A stretch of DNA of 64,000 bases from the NCBI GenBank assembly GCA_965260935.1, contig OZ253374.1:2728001-2792000 (forward strand), in the 5' to 3' direction. A model generated the notes under the pieces. It searched no databases. It saw only the letters and a list, made by a program, of their open reading frames with translations, and had not been told where the DNA came from. The position numbers and the translations under genes were made by a program. This stretch comes from JBBROS01 sp965260935. Lineage in GTDB: Bacteria; Pseudomonadota; Alphaproteobacteria; Acetobacterales; Acetobacteraceae. Below, piece by piece: positions 42,531 to 53,793 of the stretch (positions are counted from its first letter, which is position 1; each line of letters begins with the position of its first letter).

Positions 42531-42788
42531 TCAGCTTTCGGCAACCCGTTTGGAGGCGGTGAACGCCGGCGGGTCGCTGGCCGGGAAGGTTTCCTTGATC
42601 GCTTCGTCGACTTCCGACTGTCCGGCCATGGTTGCGCGCGGCGATGCTTGGACAGCGGACGGGTCGCCCGTGGTTTCCATCAGCCTGGCGCGTTCCCAGA
42701 ACTCCTTGTCGCGGCCGTCCGGCGATCCTTCCTTTTCCCAAAGGTAGTAGGCCCTGTCGCGGACCCGCGTTTCGTGATCGGTTTCCAT
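42531..42788 (-). CDS. DUF2934 family protein, 85 aa
   Basis: The second DUF2934 member in this window. It begins METDHETRVRDRAYYLWEKE and continues GSPDGRDKEFWERARLM, the same R-A-Y-x-x-W-E core as the 47-residue protein at 3025-3168. It then has a C-terminal tail (DEAIKETFPASDPPAFTASK) seen in many small alphaproteobacterial proteins. The ribosome-binding site GGAGG precedes the ATG. The longer open frame upstream has no such signal. Its function is unknown. Confidence 0.75.
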   Translation of the reverse strand: METDHETRVRDRAYYLWEKEGSPDGRDKEFWERARLMETTGDPSAVQASPRATMAGQSEVDEAIKETFPASDPPAFTASKRVAES

Positions 42789-42871
42789 CCCAGCCTCCGT
42801 TCGCGTTGCTGAACCGTGCTTGTTCTTATCGCTTCGGCGGCGTTCAGGTTTTGCGGCGCGAGGGGGCCGGG

Positions 42872-43831
42872 TCACCGGCTGCAGGCTGCGCCGCCTAGGA
42901 CGCAGAAGCGGGCGCAGTGCGGATGGTTGAGCTGCACCGGACGGCCGGCCTCGGCGAGGGTGACGCCGAGCTCGAACTGGGGATCGTATGGCAGCAGGGT
43001 GCAGGCGAGAATGGCGGGGACGTCGGCGCCCTTGCGCTTGACCACCATGCGGGAGGACGCGCACATGACGCTCTCGGGCGACTTGCCGAGGATGCCCCAG
43101 CAGGCTTCCGTGATCTCCGGAACATCGGCTGCCGGGTCCATCTCGGGGAACAGCATCAGGGCGACCGGGTCGTCCGCGTCGATCTCGATGCGGTGCTCCG
43201 CGAAGAGTTGGCGGTAGCCGTTTCGCAGGGCGGCCTCGGTTTCCGGGCTGAAGCCGGCGCGCCCGGCCACGTGCGCCTGGAAGCCTGATCGCGAGAGCCA
43301 GGCGAGGCCGGCCATGGTTTTGTCGAAGGAGTCTTTCCCGCGCTCCCCGTCATGTAGGGCCGGGCCGTAGTGGTCGAGGCTTACGCGCATGGTGAGTTGG
43401 CCGGGGTGGGCGTCGTTCAAGGCCCGCAATGCCTGCTTCGAGCGGAGCATGGGCCGCATCGCATTGGTCAGGACCAGCGTCCTGAAGCCCCGGCGCAGCG
43501 TGTCGTTCAGGATGGGGAGCATGGCGGGGTTCATGAACGGCTCGCCGCCGGTGAAGCCGATCTCGTCCGGCGGGGGTTGGCGGGCCTGGGCTTCGTCGAG
43601 CAGGCCCGCGACGTCCTGGGCGGACAGGTAGGCCAGCGCGTCGTTGCGGGGGCTGCTCTCGATGTAGCAGCGCGCGCATGTCAGGTTGCATAGCGTGCCG
43701 GTGTTGAACCAAAGCGTTTTGAGCGCGGACAGGCGGACGGATGCCCTCCGCTGGCCTTCCGCGGTGCGGAGCGGGTGGCGGAACTTGGCCGGATCGAGCT
43801 TGGGTGGGGCGAGGGCGGGGGGCGGGGTCAT
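42872..43831 (-). CDS. Radical SAM protein
   Basis: A 319-residue radical SAM enzyme. The cluster motif CNLTCARCYIE (Cx3Cx2C) near residue 50 should bind the [4Fe-4S] that cleaves SAM, and GFTGGEPFMNP is the SAM-contacting GGEP motif. SLDHYGPALHDGERGKDSFD matches the usual barrel. The C-terminus has further cysteines (CWGILGKSPESVMC, ACTLLPYDP, HCARFCVLGGAACSR), which could hold a second cluster as in SPASM-like proteins. The substrate is unknown and no peptide or partner gene is visible nearby. Confidence 0.88.
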   Translation of the reverse strand: MTPPPALAPPKLDPAKFRHPLRTAEGQRRASVRLSALKTLWFNTGTLCNLTCARCYIESSPRNDALAYLSAQDVAGLLDEAQARQPPPDEIGFTGGEPFMNPAMLPILNDTLRRGFRTLVLTNAMRPMLRSKQALRALNDAHPGQLTMRVSLDHYGPALHDGERGKDSFDKTMAGLAWLSRSGFQAHVAGRAGFSPETEAALRNGYRQLFAEHRIEIDADDPVALMLFPEMDPAADVPEITEACWGILGKSPESVMCASSRMVVKRKGADVPAILACTLLPYDPQFELGVTLAEAGRPVQLNHPHCARFCVLGGAACSR

Positions 43832-44078
43832 GGCTGTTTATTCTCGGGCAGGGCGCATAGCGGGTCAAATCCGACTTGGCGGTCGGGGGGGGGCGAGACC
43901 CGCCGTCACGAGGCCGAGGCGGCAATAGGTCTCGGCGAGGGCGCGGCGGGCAGGGCGGTCGCGCCAGATGACGGGTGTCAGCGGCGAGACCCGGGGACTG
44001 CCGGGCCATTTGCCCGGCGACCGCCGCTTGGGTCGGCGACGCCGGACAGGCCCTAGGTCTTTGCTGCCGTTGCGATCC

Positions 44079-46775
<2,697 letters not shown>

Positions 46776-46900
46776 CGCTGCGGGGCCTTCCATCGCTAAG
46801 TGCATCTTCGGCGGTATTGTTTACGCAAGCGTTAAACCATAGTGATGTCGCTGGCGTCCACAGGCCGTCCTGTCCGATATAGGTGCCGTTCCCGTCGCGT

Positions 46901-47497
46901 ATGCCCGAAGCCAGAACATTTTATCCCGGCCTCGCGGCGAACGGGGTGTCGGCCTTCCGCGGCGAGCGGCTGGTCCTGTGCGACGTTTCGCTGCTCGTTC
47001 CTCCTGGCGGGGCTTTGCTGCTGCTGGGGGTCAACGGCGCTGGCAAGAGCACGCTACTGCGGGTGCTCGCGGGGCTGAAGCGGCCTGAGGCGGGGTTCGT
47101 GACGTGGCGCGGGCAGCCGGTGGGCGAGGCTCCGGACGGGCTTGCCTACCTGGGCCATCTTGATGCGATCAAGCCCGGCCTGACCGTGCGGGAGAACCTG
47201 GCGTTTCCCCCGGCGGATCTGGGCAGCTTGGCGATGCTCGGGATCGAATCGCTGATCGACGTGCCGGCGCGGTTCCTGTCGGCCGGGCAGCGGCGGCGGC
47301 TGGCGTTGTGCCGGCTGATCGGGCGCGGCGCCGGGCTGTGGCTGCTGGACGAGCCGACGCTCGGGCTGGATGCCGGGTCGGTGGCGGCGCTTGGCGAGGC
47401 GCTGGCGGCGCACCGGGCGGCCGGGGGGGTGGTGGTTGCGGCAACTCATTTGCCGTTGCCTTTGCCGGGCGCGGACAGGCTCGGGTTGGGCGGGTGA
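46901..47497 (+). CDS. ccmA: Heme exporter ATP-binding protein CcmA
   Basis: A 198-residue ABC ATPase of the cytochrome c maturation system. Together with CcmB and CcmC it releases heme-loaded CcmE for cytochrome c assembly. Walker A is GVNGAGKSTLLRV, the signature is FLSAGQRRRLALCRL and Walker B is WLLDEPTLGLD. A GTG at 46883 is also in frame, but the ATG at 46901 gives the usual length. It overlaps ccmB by one base. Confidence 0.93.
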   Translation: MPEARTFYPGLAANGVSAFRGERLVLCDVSLLVPPGGALLLLGVNGAGKSTLLRVLAGLKRPEAGFVTWRGQPVGEAPDGLAYLGHLDAIKPGLTVRENLAFPPADLGSLAMLGIESLIDVPARFLSAGQRRRLALCRLIGRGAGLWLLDEPTLGLDAGSVAALGEALAAHRAAGGVVVAATHLPLPLPGADRLGLGG

Positions 47498-48162
47498 TGC
47501 GGGCCGGGTTCGCGTTGCTTCGCCGCGAGCTGCGGCTGTCGGTGCGGCATGGCGCCGACACGCTCGCGGCGACGCTGTTCTTCGTGCTGTCCGCGTCGTT
47601 GTTTCCGCTGGCCATCGGCCCGGCGCCCGAGACGCTCGCGCGGCTTGCGCCGGGCATCGTTTGGGTGGGGGCGTTGCTTGCGGCGTTGCTGCCGCTCGAC
47701 CGGCTGTTCGGGGCGGATTACGAGGATGGGTCGCTCGATCAGCTTCTGCTGTCCGGGTTGCCCGCGCCGGTGATCGCGGCGATCAAGGCTTCGGCGCACT
47801 GGGTCGGCGCCGGGTTGCCGTTGCTGGTTGCGGCCGGGCCTGTGGGGGTGATGCTGCAGATGCCGGCGTCGCTGCTGCCGGTGCTGCTGGGCGGGCTGCT
47901 GGCCGGGACGGCGGCGCTTTCGTTGCTCGGCACGCTGGGGGCGGCGCTGGTGGTGGGCGCGCGGCGGGGAGGGGTGCTGCTGCCGCTGCTGGTGCTGCCG
48001 CTGGCGACCCCGGTGCTGATTTTCGGGGCGGCGGCGGTTGAGGCGGCCTCGGCGGGGCTTAGCCCGCGGCCGCATCTGCTGCTGCTCTGCGCCGTGCTGG
48101 CGGCGGCGCTGCCGCTTTGCCCGGTGGGGGCGGGGGCCGCGTTGCGAGGCGCCGCCGAGTAA
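47497..48162 (+). CDS. ccmB: Heme exporter permease CcmB
   Basis: A 221-residue membrane protein with six hydrophobic spans, the normal CcmB size. The N-terminus MRAGFALLRRELRLSVRHGA and LFGADYEDGSLDQLLLSGLP are typical, and it ends in a hydrophobic span with Ala/Gly-rich loops. It overlaps the end of ccmA. In many alphaproteobacteria ccmC, ccmD and ccmE follow, but here the next gene is a GGDEF-EAL protein 33 bp on, so the rest of the system must lie elsewhere. Confidence 0.93.
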   Translation: MRAGFALLRRELRLSVRHGADTLAATLFFVLSASLFPLAIGPAPETLARLAPGIVWVGALLAALLPLDRLFGADYEDGSLDQLLLSGLPAPVIAAIKASAHWVGAGLPLLVAAGPVGVMLQMPASLLPVLLGGLLAGTAALSLLGTLGAALVVGARRGGVLLPLLVLPLATPVLIFGAAAVEAASAGLSPRPHLLLLCAVLAAALPLCPVGAGAALRGAAE

Positions 48163-48195
48163 CCAAACGTTTAGGATTCCGGTCCATTCTTGCCG

Positions 48196-49959
48196 ATGAC
48201 GGAGGCGCCGCCGGCGCCGCCCCATGGAAGGATGACCGGTTCGATGGCGTTCGGAGGAGAGGACAGGGAGGAAGCTGCCCAGCAATGCCGGCAGCCGCGC
48301 TGTTCGCAGCTTGACGCCGTTCTCGAGACCGTGGCCGAGGCAGCCGGGGCGGGGCTGATCGCGACGGATGCTGCCGGGCGCGTGCTGCTGTGCAACGCGG
48401 CTGCGGCTCAGATGTTTGGCGTGGCTGCGGGCGGGCTTCGGCATCCAACGGCCATCTCGACGCTGCTGGCAGAAAGCACGGTTCTCCATGGAGGCGGGCG
48501 GGATGCTTTCCTGTCCATGCTCAAGGATTTTCAGGCGGCTCCGTTCGATGCGCCTGGGCAAGACGGGACAATTGCCGTGCCTGGCGGACAGGCGATCGAG
48601 GTTGCGCTGAGTCGGGGGGCCGAGGGCTTGACGGTCGCCAGGCTGTGCCAGGTCAGAGCGTCCCATGTGCCGGACAGCCGCGTCGATGGCCTGACCGGGC
48701 TGTCGGACCGCGAGTGGTTCCGCGGACGCGTCGCTGACCTGCTGGCCGGGGCTGGCGAAGGCGACCGGGTCGCGGTGCTGATGCTCGACCTCGACCGGTT
48801 CAAGGCGGTGAACGACTACCACGGCCATCCGGTCGGCGACGCGTTGCTGCAGGCGGTTGCGCGGCGCCTGCGCTCGGCGGTTCGGGACGGCGACGCGGTG
48901 AGCCGGCTGGGCGGGGACGAGTTCGCGGTCGCCCTGCCGGTCGCGGCCGGGGCGGAGACCCTGGCGAAGCGCCTGATCGAGCTTCTCAGCCGGCCTTACC
49001 TGATCGAAGGCAACGTGGTGACGGTGGGCGCGAGCGTCGGCGTTGCGACCGGCCCGCGCGACGGCGCCGACGTGGCCGCCTTGATGCGGGCGGCCGACCT
49101 GGCGCTGTATCAGGCGAAGGAGGACGGCAGGCAAGCCGTCCGCGTCTTCGAGCCGAGCCTGGACGCCCGTGCCCGCGCCCTGCATGGGCTGCGCGACGAC
49201 CTGCGGCGCGCGGTCGTGCTGGAGCAATTCGAGCTGCACTACCAGGCGCAGACCAGCCTTGTCACCGGCTGCATCGTTGGGTTCGAAGCCCTGCTGCGGT
49301 GGAACCATCCCCAACGCGGCCTGGTGCCGCCGGCCGAGTTCATCCCGATCGCCGAAGAGACCGGGCTTATCGTGCCGATCGGGGAGTGGGTCTTGCGGGC
49401 GGCCTGCCGGGAGGCGGCGACTTGGCCGGCGCCGCTCACGGTCGCCGTCAACGTGTCCCCGAAGCAACTGGCGGAGCGGCATCGCCTGTCGCGCGCGGTG
49501 AAGGCGGCGCTCTCGCTTGCCGGGTTGCCGGCCACGCGGCTTGAGATCGAGGTTACCGAGAGCGCCTTGATGCACTCCAGCGACACGACGCTGAACATCC
49601 TGCGCGAGCTGAGCGGCCTCGGCGTCAAGATCAGCATGGATGATTTCGGCACCGGGTATTCGTCGCTGAGTCAGCTTCGGAGCTTTCCGTTCGACAAGCT
49701 GAAGATCGACCGTTCCTTTATCCGCGGCCTCTCGGGCAGCCCCGAGGCGACCGCGGTCATCCGCGCGATCGCGGCGCTTGGGGCCGCTCTCGGCATGACG
49801 ACGATCGCGGAGGGCGTCGAGACGTCCGAGCAGAAATCGGTGGTTCGCGCCGAAGGCTGCACGGACATCCAGGGCTACCTGGTCAGCCGCCCCGTTCCGC
49901 CGTCCGAACTTCCCCGTTTGATCGACCGGCTCTTGAACACGAAGGAGAGTGCATCATGA
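48196..49959 (+). CDS. PAS-GGDEF-EAL protein (cyclic di-GMP turnover)
   Basis: About 587 residues; ATG 48244 is an alternative start with a better ribosome-binding site. An N-terminal PAS-like segment (LIATDAAGRVLLCNAAAAQM) is followed by a GGDEF domain with intact RLGGDEFAVAL and an RxxD inhibitory site five residues before it (VRDGDAV). The EAL domain is also intact: FEALLRWN, AVNVSPKQLA, IEVTESALM, SMDDFGTGYSSL, LKIDRSFI, AEGVET and QGYLVSRP. Both activities look possible on sequence alone. The BLUF gene overlaps it by 4 bp, which suggests light control of this enzyme. Confidence 0.93.
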   Translation: MTEAPPAPPHGRMTGSMAFGGEDREEAAQQCRQPRCSQLDAVLETVAEAAGAGLIATDAAGRVLLCNAAAAQMFGVAAGGLRHPTAISTLLAESTVLHGGGRDAFLSMLKDFQAAPFDAPGQDGTIAVPGGQAIEVALSRGAEGLTVARLCQVRASHVPDSRVDGLTGLSDREWFRGRVADLLAGAGEGDRVAVLMLDLDRFKAVNDYHGHPVGDALLQAVARRLRSAVRDGDAVSRLGGDEFAVALPVAAGAETLAKRLIELLSRPYLIEGNVVTVGASVGVATGPRDGADVAALMRAADLALYQAKEDGRQAVRVFEPSLDARARALHGLRDDLRRAVVLEQFELHYQAQTSLVTGCIVGFEALLRWNHPQRGLVPPAEFIPIAEETGLIVPIGEWVLRAACREAATWPAPLTVAVNVSPKQLAERHRLSRAVKAALSLAGLPATRLEIEVTESALMHSSDTTLNILRELSGLGVKISMDDFGTGYSSLSQLRSFPFDKLKIDRSFIRGLSGSPEATAVIRAIAALGAALGMTTIAEGVETSEQKSVVRAEGCTDIQGYLVSRPVPPSELPRLIDRLLNTKESAS

Positions 49960-50399
49960 ATAAGTTGTTCCGCCTGATCTATTGCAGCCGCAACATGATC
50001 GAGGGGCCGCGTGAGGGCGTCGCGGCGGAGTTGGAGCGAGTCATGGCCGTTTCCCGCGCGAACAACGCGCGCGACGAGGTGACGGGCGCGATGCTCTACA
50101 ACGACCGGTCGTTCGCCCAGGTTTTGGAAGGGGATCTCGACAAGGTGCAGGAGACGTTCGAACGCATTCAGCTCGATTTCCGCCATGACGACGTGGTTGT
50201 CCTGGACGCGGCGCCCGCGTCGTCGAGGCTGTTCGGCGCTTGGAGCATGGCGCTGGTCAACACAACCAACGACGCGGTCACTTACGCGGTGCTGGGCCAA
50301 GCCTTCGAGCAGCGGAACGCCGATGCGGCGGCTAGCGTGCTTTCGCTGCTGAAAGGGCTTGTCCACCGCAATGCGGAGTGGGCGTTCGCGGCCGAATAG
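49956..50399 (+). CDS. BLUF-domain blue-light sensor, 147 aa
   Basis: A short BLUF flavoprotein that binds FAD and senses blue light by a hydrogen-bond switch. The key residues are visible: the Tyr in FRLIYCSRNMI, the Asn-containing SRANNARDEVTGAMLY, the Gln in RSFAQVLEGDLDKV and the Trp/Met in GAWSMALVNTT. About 45 residues of helix follow the core, as in stand-alone BLUF proteins that bind a partner. Its start overlaps the stop of the GGDEF-EAL gene by 4 bp. The arrangement resembles the PapA/PapB pair of Rhodopseudomonas palustris, where the BLUF protein modulates a cyclic di-GMP phosphodiesterase; equivalence is inferred. Confidence 0.95.
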   Translation: MNKLFRLIYCSRNMIEGPREGVAAELERVMAVSRANNARDEVTGAMLYNDRSFAQVLEGDLDKVQETFERIQLDFRHDDVVVLDAAPASSRLFGAWSMALVNTTNDAVTYAVLGQAFEQRNADAAASVLSLLKGLVHRNAEWAFAAE

Positions 50400-50407
50400 G
50401 GCGGTTG

Positions 50408-51526
50408 TCAGCCCTGGCCGGGCGGATAAGCGTTGACGAGCGGCGGGACGGTGATCGGGGGCAGCTCGACCGCTTGCTCCGGCGCCGGATGCTTGGACCG
50501 GTGCAAGGGCGGGAGCGTTTGCGTTTCGCCGGTTTGCAGCGCGCGCTCGATGGCCGCGAGGACGCGCACGTCCAGCAGGCCTTCCTCGCCGTCCGGTTCG
50601 GGGTCGTGGTCTTGCAGGACGCAATCCGAGAAGTATTTCGTTTCCGCGCCGAATTGGTCGAGCTTGGGAAACGCGCGTTCGGTCGTGGCCTGTCCGATGG
50701 TGAGCCGATGGTGGAGCGGACCCGGGAAGCCGAAGGCCGGGTTGAGGACCAGGTTGCCGTTGTCGCCGCACAGGCGGTATTCGTTCAGCGTGTTGAGGCC
50801 GTAGCCGACGCTGAATTCCGCGATCCGGTCGCCCGGGAAGCGAAGCGTCACGCAGACCGTGTCGTGGAAATCGTAGCCCAGATGTTCCCGCTTGGTGCCG
50901 TGGGCGCTGACTTCGACCGGTTCGGCCCGGAACAGGTTGCGCGCGGCGTTGATCTGGTAGGTGCCCATGTCCGGGACCGGCCCGGCCCAGTAGCCGTGGC
51001 TGGCGCGATGGTTGCGGGTCGAGACGGCCTGGGCGAAAACGGAGGTGAACAGCCAGGTGCGGCCGAGCTGCCCGGATTGGGCGATGCGGATCGCTTCCAG
51101 GTTTGCCGGCTCGAAGTGCAGGCGGTAGGCGATCATCAGCTTGGCGCCGGAGGCCCGCGCCGCGTCCTGGATCGCGCGGCAGTCCGCCTCGCTGGTTGCC
51201 ATGGGCTTTTCCAGCAGCACGTGGACCCCGGCTTCGAGCGCGGGGACGGCGAACTGGCGGTGCTGGTCGTTCGGCAGGGCCAGGTAGATCGCGTCGAAGC
51301 CTTGGCTGTCGAGCGCCGCCTGGTAGGCGTCGTAATGATAGGTGCGCTCGATGCCGTAGCGTTTGCCCAGCGATTCGGCTTTCTTCTGGTCGCCGGTGAC
51401 GATGGCCGTCATCGCCGAATTACCGGTTTGCGCGACGCCGGGCATGAACGCCGCCTGGCTGATCCAGCCTGCGCCGACCACGGCGTAGCGGACCTTGCTT
51501 CCCTCGACCTTTCGTGCCGTTGCCAT
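50408..51526 (-). CDS. Gfo/Idh/MocA family oxidoreductase
   Basis: A 372-residue NAD(P)-dependent sugar or inositol-type dehydrogenase. The Rossmann motif YAVVGAGWISQAAFMPGV is near the N-terminus, VHVLLEKPMATSEADC carries the conserved Lys of the EKP motif, and PDMGTYQINAARNLF is the substrate-domain hallmark. It converges with the BLUF gene, leaving 8 bp. The most similar described enzymes include glucose-fructose oxidoreductases, but the substrate is not determined. Confidence 0.92.
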   Translation of the reverse strand: MATARKVEGSKVRYAVVGAGWISQAAFMPGVAQTGNSAMTAIVTGDQKKAESLGKRYGIERTYHYDAYQAALDSQGFDAIYLALPNDQHRQFAVPALEAGVHVLLEKPMATSEADCRAIQDAARASGAKLMIAYRLHFEPANLEAIRIAQSGQLGRTWLFTSVFAQAVSTRNHRASHGYWAGPVPDMGTYQINAARNLFRAEPVEVSAHGTKREHLGYDFHDTVCVTLRFPGDRIAEFSVGYGLNTLNEYRLCGDNGNLVLNPAFGFPGPLHHRLTIGQATTERAFPKLDQFGAETKYFSDCVLQDHDPEPDGEEGLLDVRVLAAIERALQTGETQTLPPLHRSKHPAPEQAVELPPITVPPLVNAYPPGQG

Positions 51527-51705
51527 GCGCCGCCTCCTGAACGATGTCGCTTGATAGCGCCGCGAGGCTGCGCTGGTTCCGTCTCATACCAGCCGCCTTT
51601 GGGAGCGACCGGTAGCGGCATCGAAGTTGTTTTTCCCGCGCCGCCGCCTGCCAAGCCTTCGTGCCTGACACCGGTCAGCCTTAAAGGTTGTAAAGACTGT
51701 CGGCA

Positions 51706-52458
51706 TCAGGCGGCGGCATAGCCTCCGTCGACCAGCAGGCTCTGTCCCGTGACGTAGGCGCTGGCCGGGCTGGCCAGGAACACGGCGGCGCCGACGATGT
51801 CGGCGTCCTGGCCGAAGCGGTTCATCGGCGTCGCCGCCAGCAGCCGTTGCGACAAAGCGGGGTTCGCCATCATCCCGGCGGTGAGGTCGGTCTCGAAATA
51901 GCCGGGGGCGATGGCGTTGACACGGACGCCTTTCGCGGCCCAATCGAGCGCCAGGGCTTTGACCAGTTGCTCCACGCCGCCCTTGGTGGCGCAGTACGGC
52001 ACGGACTTGCGCAAGCCGACGCGGCCTGCCACCGAGCTGATGCAGATGATCGATCCGCTCGCGGCCCGCAGCATGGCGCCGCCCAGATGCTTGCAGCAGA
52101 GGAAGGTTCCGGTGAGGTTCACGCCGACGATGTCTTGCCATTGCTCGAGGGTCGTCGTTTCGAGGCCCTGGTAGATCGGGTTCACGCCGGCGTTGCAGAC
52201 CAGCACGTCGATCCGGCCGAACCGGTCGAGGACGCGGTCGCGCAGTTGAAGCACGTCCGGCTCCGCCGAGACGTCGGCCGTGACTGTCAGCACCTCGCCG
52301 CCGATCTGGGCCGCCGTGGCCTCCAGCGTCGCCGGCGTGCGACCGCACAGCGCCAGCTTCGCCCCGTGCGCCGCCAGGCCCCGCGCGATGGCCCGGCCGA
52401 TGCCTCGCCCGCCGCCCGTGACGATGGCGACCTGGCCCGAGAGATCGAACGCCGTCAC
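51706..52458 (-). CDS. Short-chain dehydrogenase/reductase
   Basis: A 250-residue classical SDR starting at GTG 52458, which overlaps the stop of the acyl-CoA dehydrogenase gene in a GTGA arrangement. The long open frame further upstream is a shadow. Motifs are TGGGRGIGRAIARGLAAHG, VLVCNAGVNPIYQGL (NAG), SSVAGRVGLRKS and the catalytic PYCATKGGVEQLVKAL. SYVTGQ-like and LLVDGGYAAA segments form the C-terminus. Coupling to an acyl-CoA dehydrogenase suggests a role in oxidation of an acyl or side-chain compound. Confidence 0.93.
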   Translation of the reverse strand: MTAFDLSGQVAIVTGGGRGIGRAIARGLAAHGAKLALCGRTPATLEATAAQIGGEVLTVTADVSAEPDVLQLRDRVLDRFGRIDVLVCNAGVNPIYQGLETTTLEQWQDIVGVNLTGTFLCCKHLGGAMLRAASGSIICISSVAGRVGLRKSVPYCATKGGVEQLVKALALDWAAKGVRVNAIAPGYFETDLTAGMMANPALSQRLLAATPMNRFGQDADIVGAAVFLASPASAYVTGQSLLVDGGYAAA

Positions 52459-53621
52459 CGGTTTGCCCCGTGCTTGACGAGATGGCGGGCGAGGCTCCAG
52501 CGATGCACCTCGCTCGGGCCGTCGTAGATGCGGAAGCCGCGGACCTCGCGGAAGATGCGGTCGACCACCGTTTCCCCGGTCACGCCCTGGCCGCCCAGTA
52601 CCTGCACGCAGCGGTCCACCACGCGCCAGATCGCCTCGCTGCAGACGACCTTGGCGATGCTGCTTTCCGTGCCGGCCCGTTCGCCCTGGTCGAGCAGCCA
52701 GGCGGTGTGCCAGATGGTCAGGCGGCTGGTGCGGATGTCCATGTCGTTGTCGGCCAGCATGAAGCCGACGCCTTCGTGCTCGGCGATGGGGCGGCCGAAG
52801 GCTTCCCGTTTCGCCGCGTAGCCGAGGGCTACGTCCTGGGCGCGCCGGGCCGCGCCGAGCCAGCGCATGCAGTGGGTGAGCCGGGCCGGGGCGAGGCGCA
52901 CCTGGGCGTAGCGGAAGCCTTGGCCCGCCTCGCCCAGGATGTTCTCGGCTGGTATCCGCACGTTCTCGAAGCGGACAACGGCGTGGCCGCCGGGGAAGGC
53001 GGAGTCCATGCTGTCCATCACGCGCTCGATGGCGATGCCTGGCTCGTCCATGTTGGCCAGGAACATCGTGGCCCGGTTGTCCTCGCCGCGCGCCATGACG
53101 ATGGCGAAGCCTGCGCCGACCGCCCCGGTGGTGAACCATTTGCGGCCGTCGATGCGATAGTCGTCGCCGTCGCGGACCGCCGTCGTCGCCAGCGCAGCCG
53201 GGTCGGAGCCTGCGCCCGGGGGCGGCTCGCTCATGCAGAAGCAGCTCCGTATCCGTCCTTCCGCCAAGGGCCGCAGCCAGCGGGTTTTCTGGGCGTCGGT
53301 CGCCACGGCCTCGAGCAGGTGCATGTTTCCTTCGTCGGGGGCGGCGACGTTCAGGGCCAGGGGGCCGAGCAGCGAGTAGCCGGCTTCTTCGAACACCACG
53401 GCCTTGCCGACATGGTTCAAGCCCATGCCGCCCCATTCCGGGGAAACGTGCGGCGCGAACAGCCCCGCTTCGCGCGCCAGGGCTTGCAGCTCCAGGCGCA
53501 GCGGCTCGTCCGGGCCATGCGGCCCTTGGCGGGGGTCGCTTTCCATCGGCATCAGCTCGCGGACGAACACGCGCGTGCGTTCCTGCAGATCCGCGAGATC
53601 GGGGGGGATGGTGAAGTCCAT
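52455..53621 (-). CDS. Acyl-CoA dehydrogenase family protein
   Basis: A 388-residue FAD enzyme that introduces a double bond between C-2 and C-3 of an acyl-CoA. The segments CFCMSEPPPGAGSDPAAL and IDGRKWFTTGAVGAGFAIVM line the flavin site, with AFGRPIAEHEGVGFMLADN and VQVLGGQGVTGETVVDRIFR in the C-terminal helical domain, and a final EVHRWSLARHLVKHG. The gene is first in a two-gene unit with the SDR. The acyl chain length cannot be told from sequence. Confidence 0.94.
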   Translation of the reverse strand: MDFTIPPDLADLQERTRVFVRELMPMESDPRQGPHGPDEPLRLELQALAREAGLFAPHVSPEWGGMGLNHVGKAVVFEEAGYSLLGPLALNVAAPDEGNMHLLEAVATDAQKTRWLRPLAEGRIRSCFCMSEPPPGAGSDPAALATTAVRDGDDYRIDGRKWFTTGAVGAGFAIVMARGEDNRATMFLANMDEPGIAIERVMDSMDSAFPGGHAVVRFENVRIPAENILGEAGQGFRYAQVRLAPARLTHCMRWLGAARRAQDVALGYAAKREAFGRPIAEHEGVGFMLADNDMDIRTSRLTIWHTAWLLDQGERAGTESSIAKVVCSEAIWRVVDRCVQVLGGQGVTGETVVDRIFREVRGFRIYDGPSEVHRWSLARHLVKHGANR

Positions 53622-53793
53622 GGCGTGCCCTTCTTCGCTTGGCCGGGCAGCTTCGCGGGCGCGGCAAAGCCCCCGTCGCCGTTGCTGCCCTTAACCCAGG
53701 GCATAGCGGCTCCACCTGGGCCGGGCTATCCCCTTCTTGCTGCTCGCGGCGCAACGTGCTGCATGGGCGGGGACACATCGGAGCGCGCGACAC

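Noticed and set aside
43832..44078. Possible short minus-strand gene between acnA and the radical SAM gene
   Set aside because: One frame reads SPLTPVIWRDRPARRALAET and resembles protein, but it has no start or ribosome-binding site and runs through a nine-G tract. At most it is a remnant.
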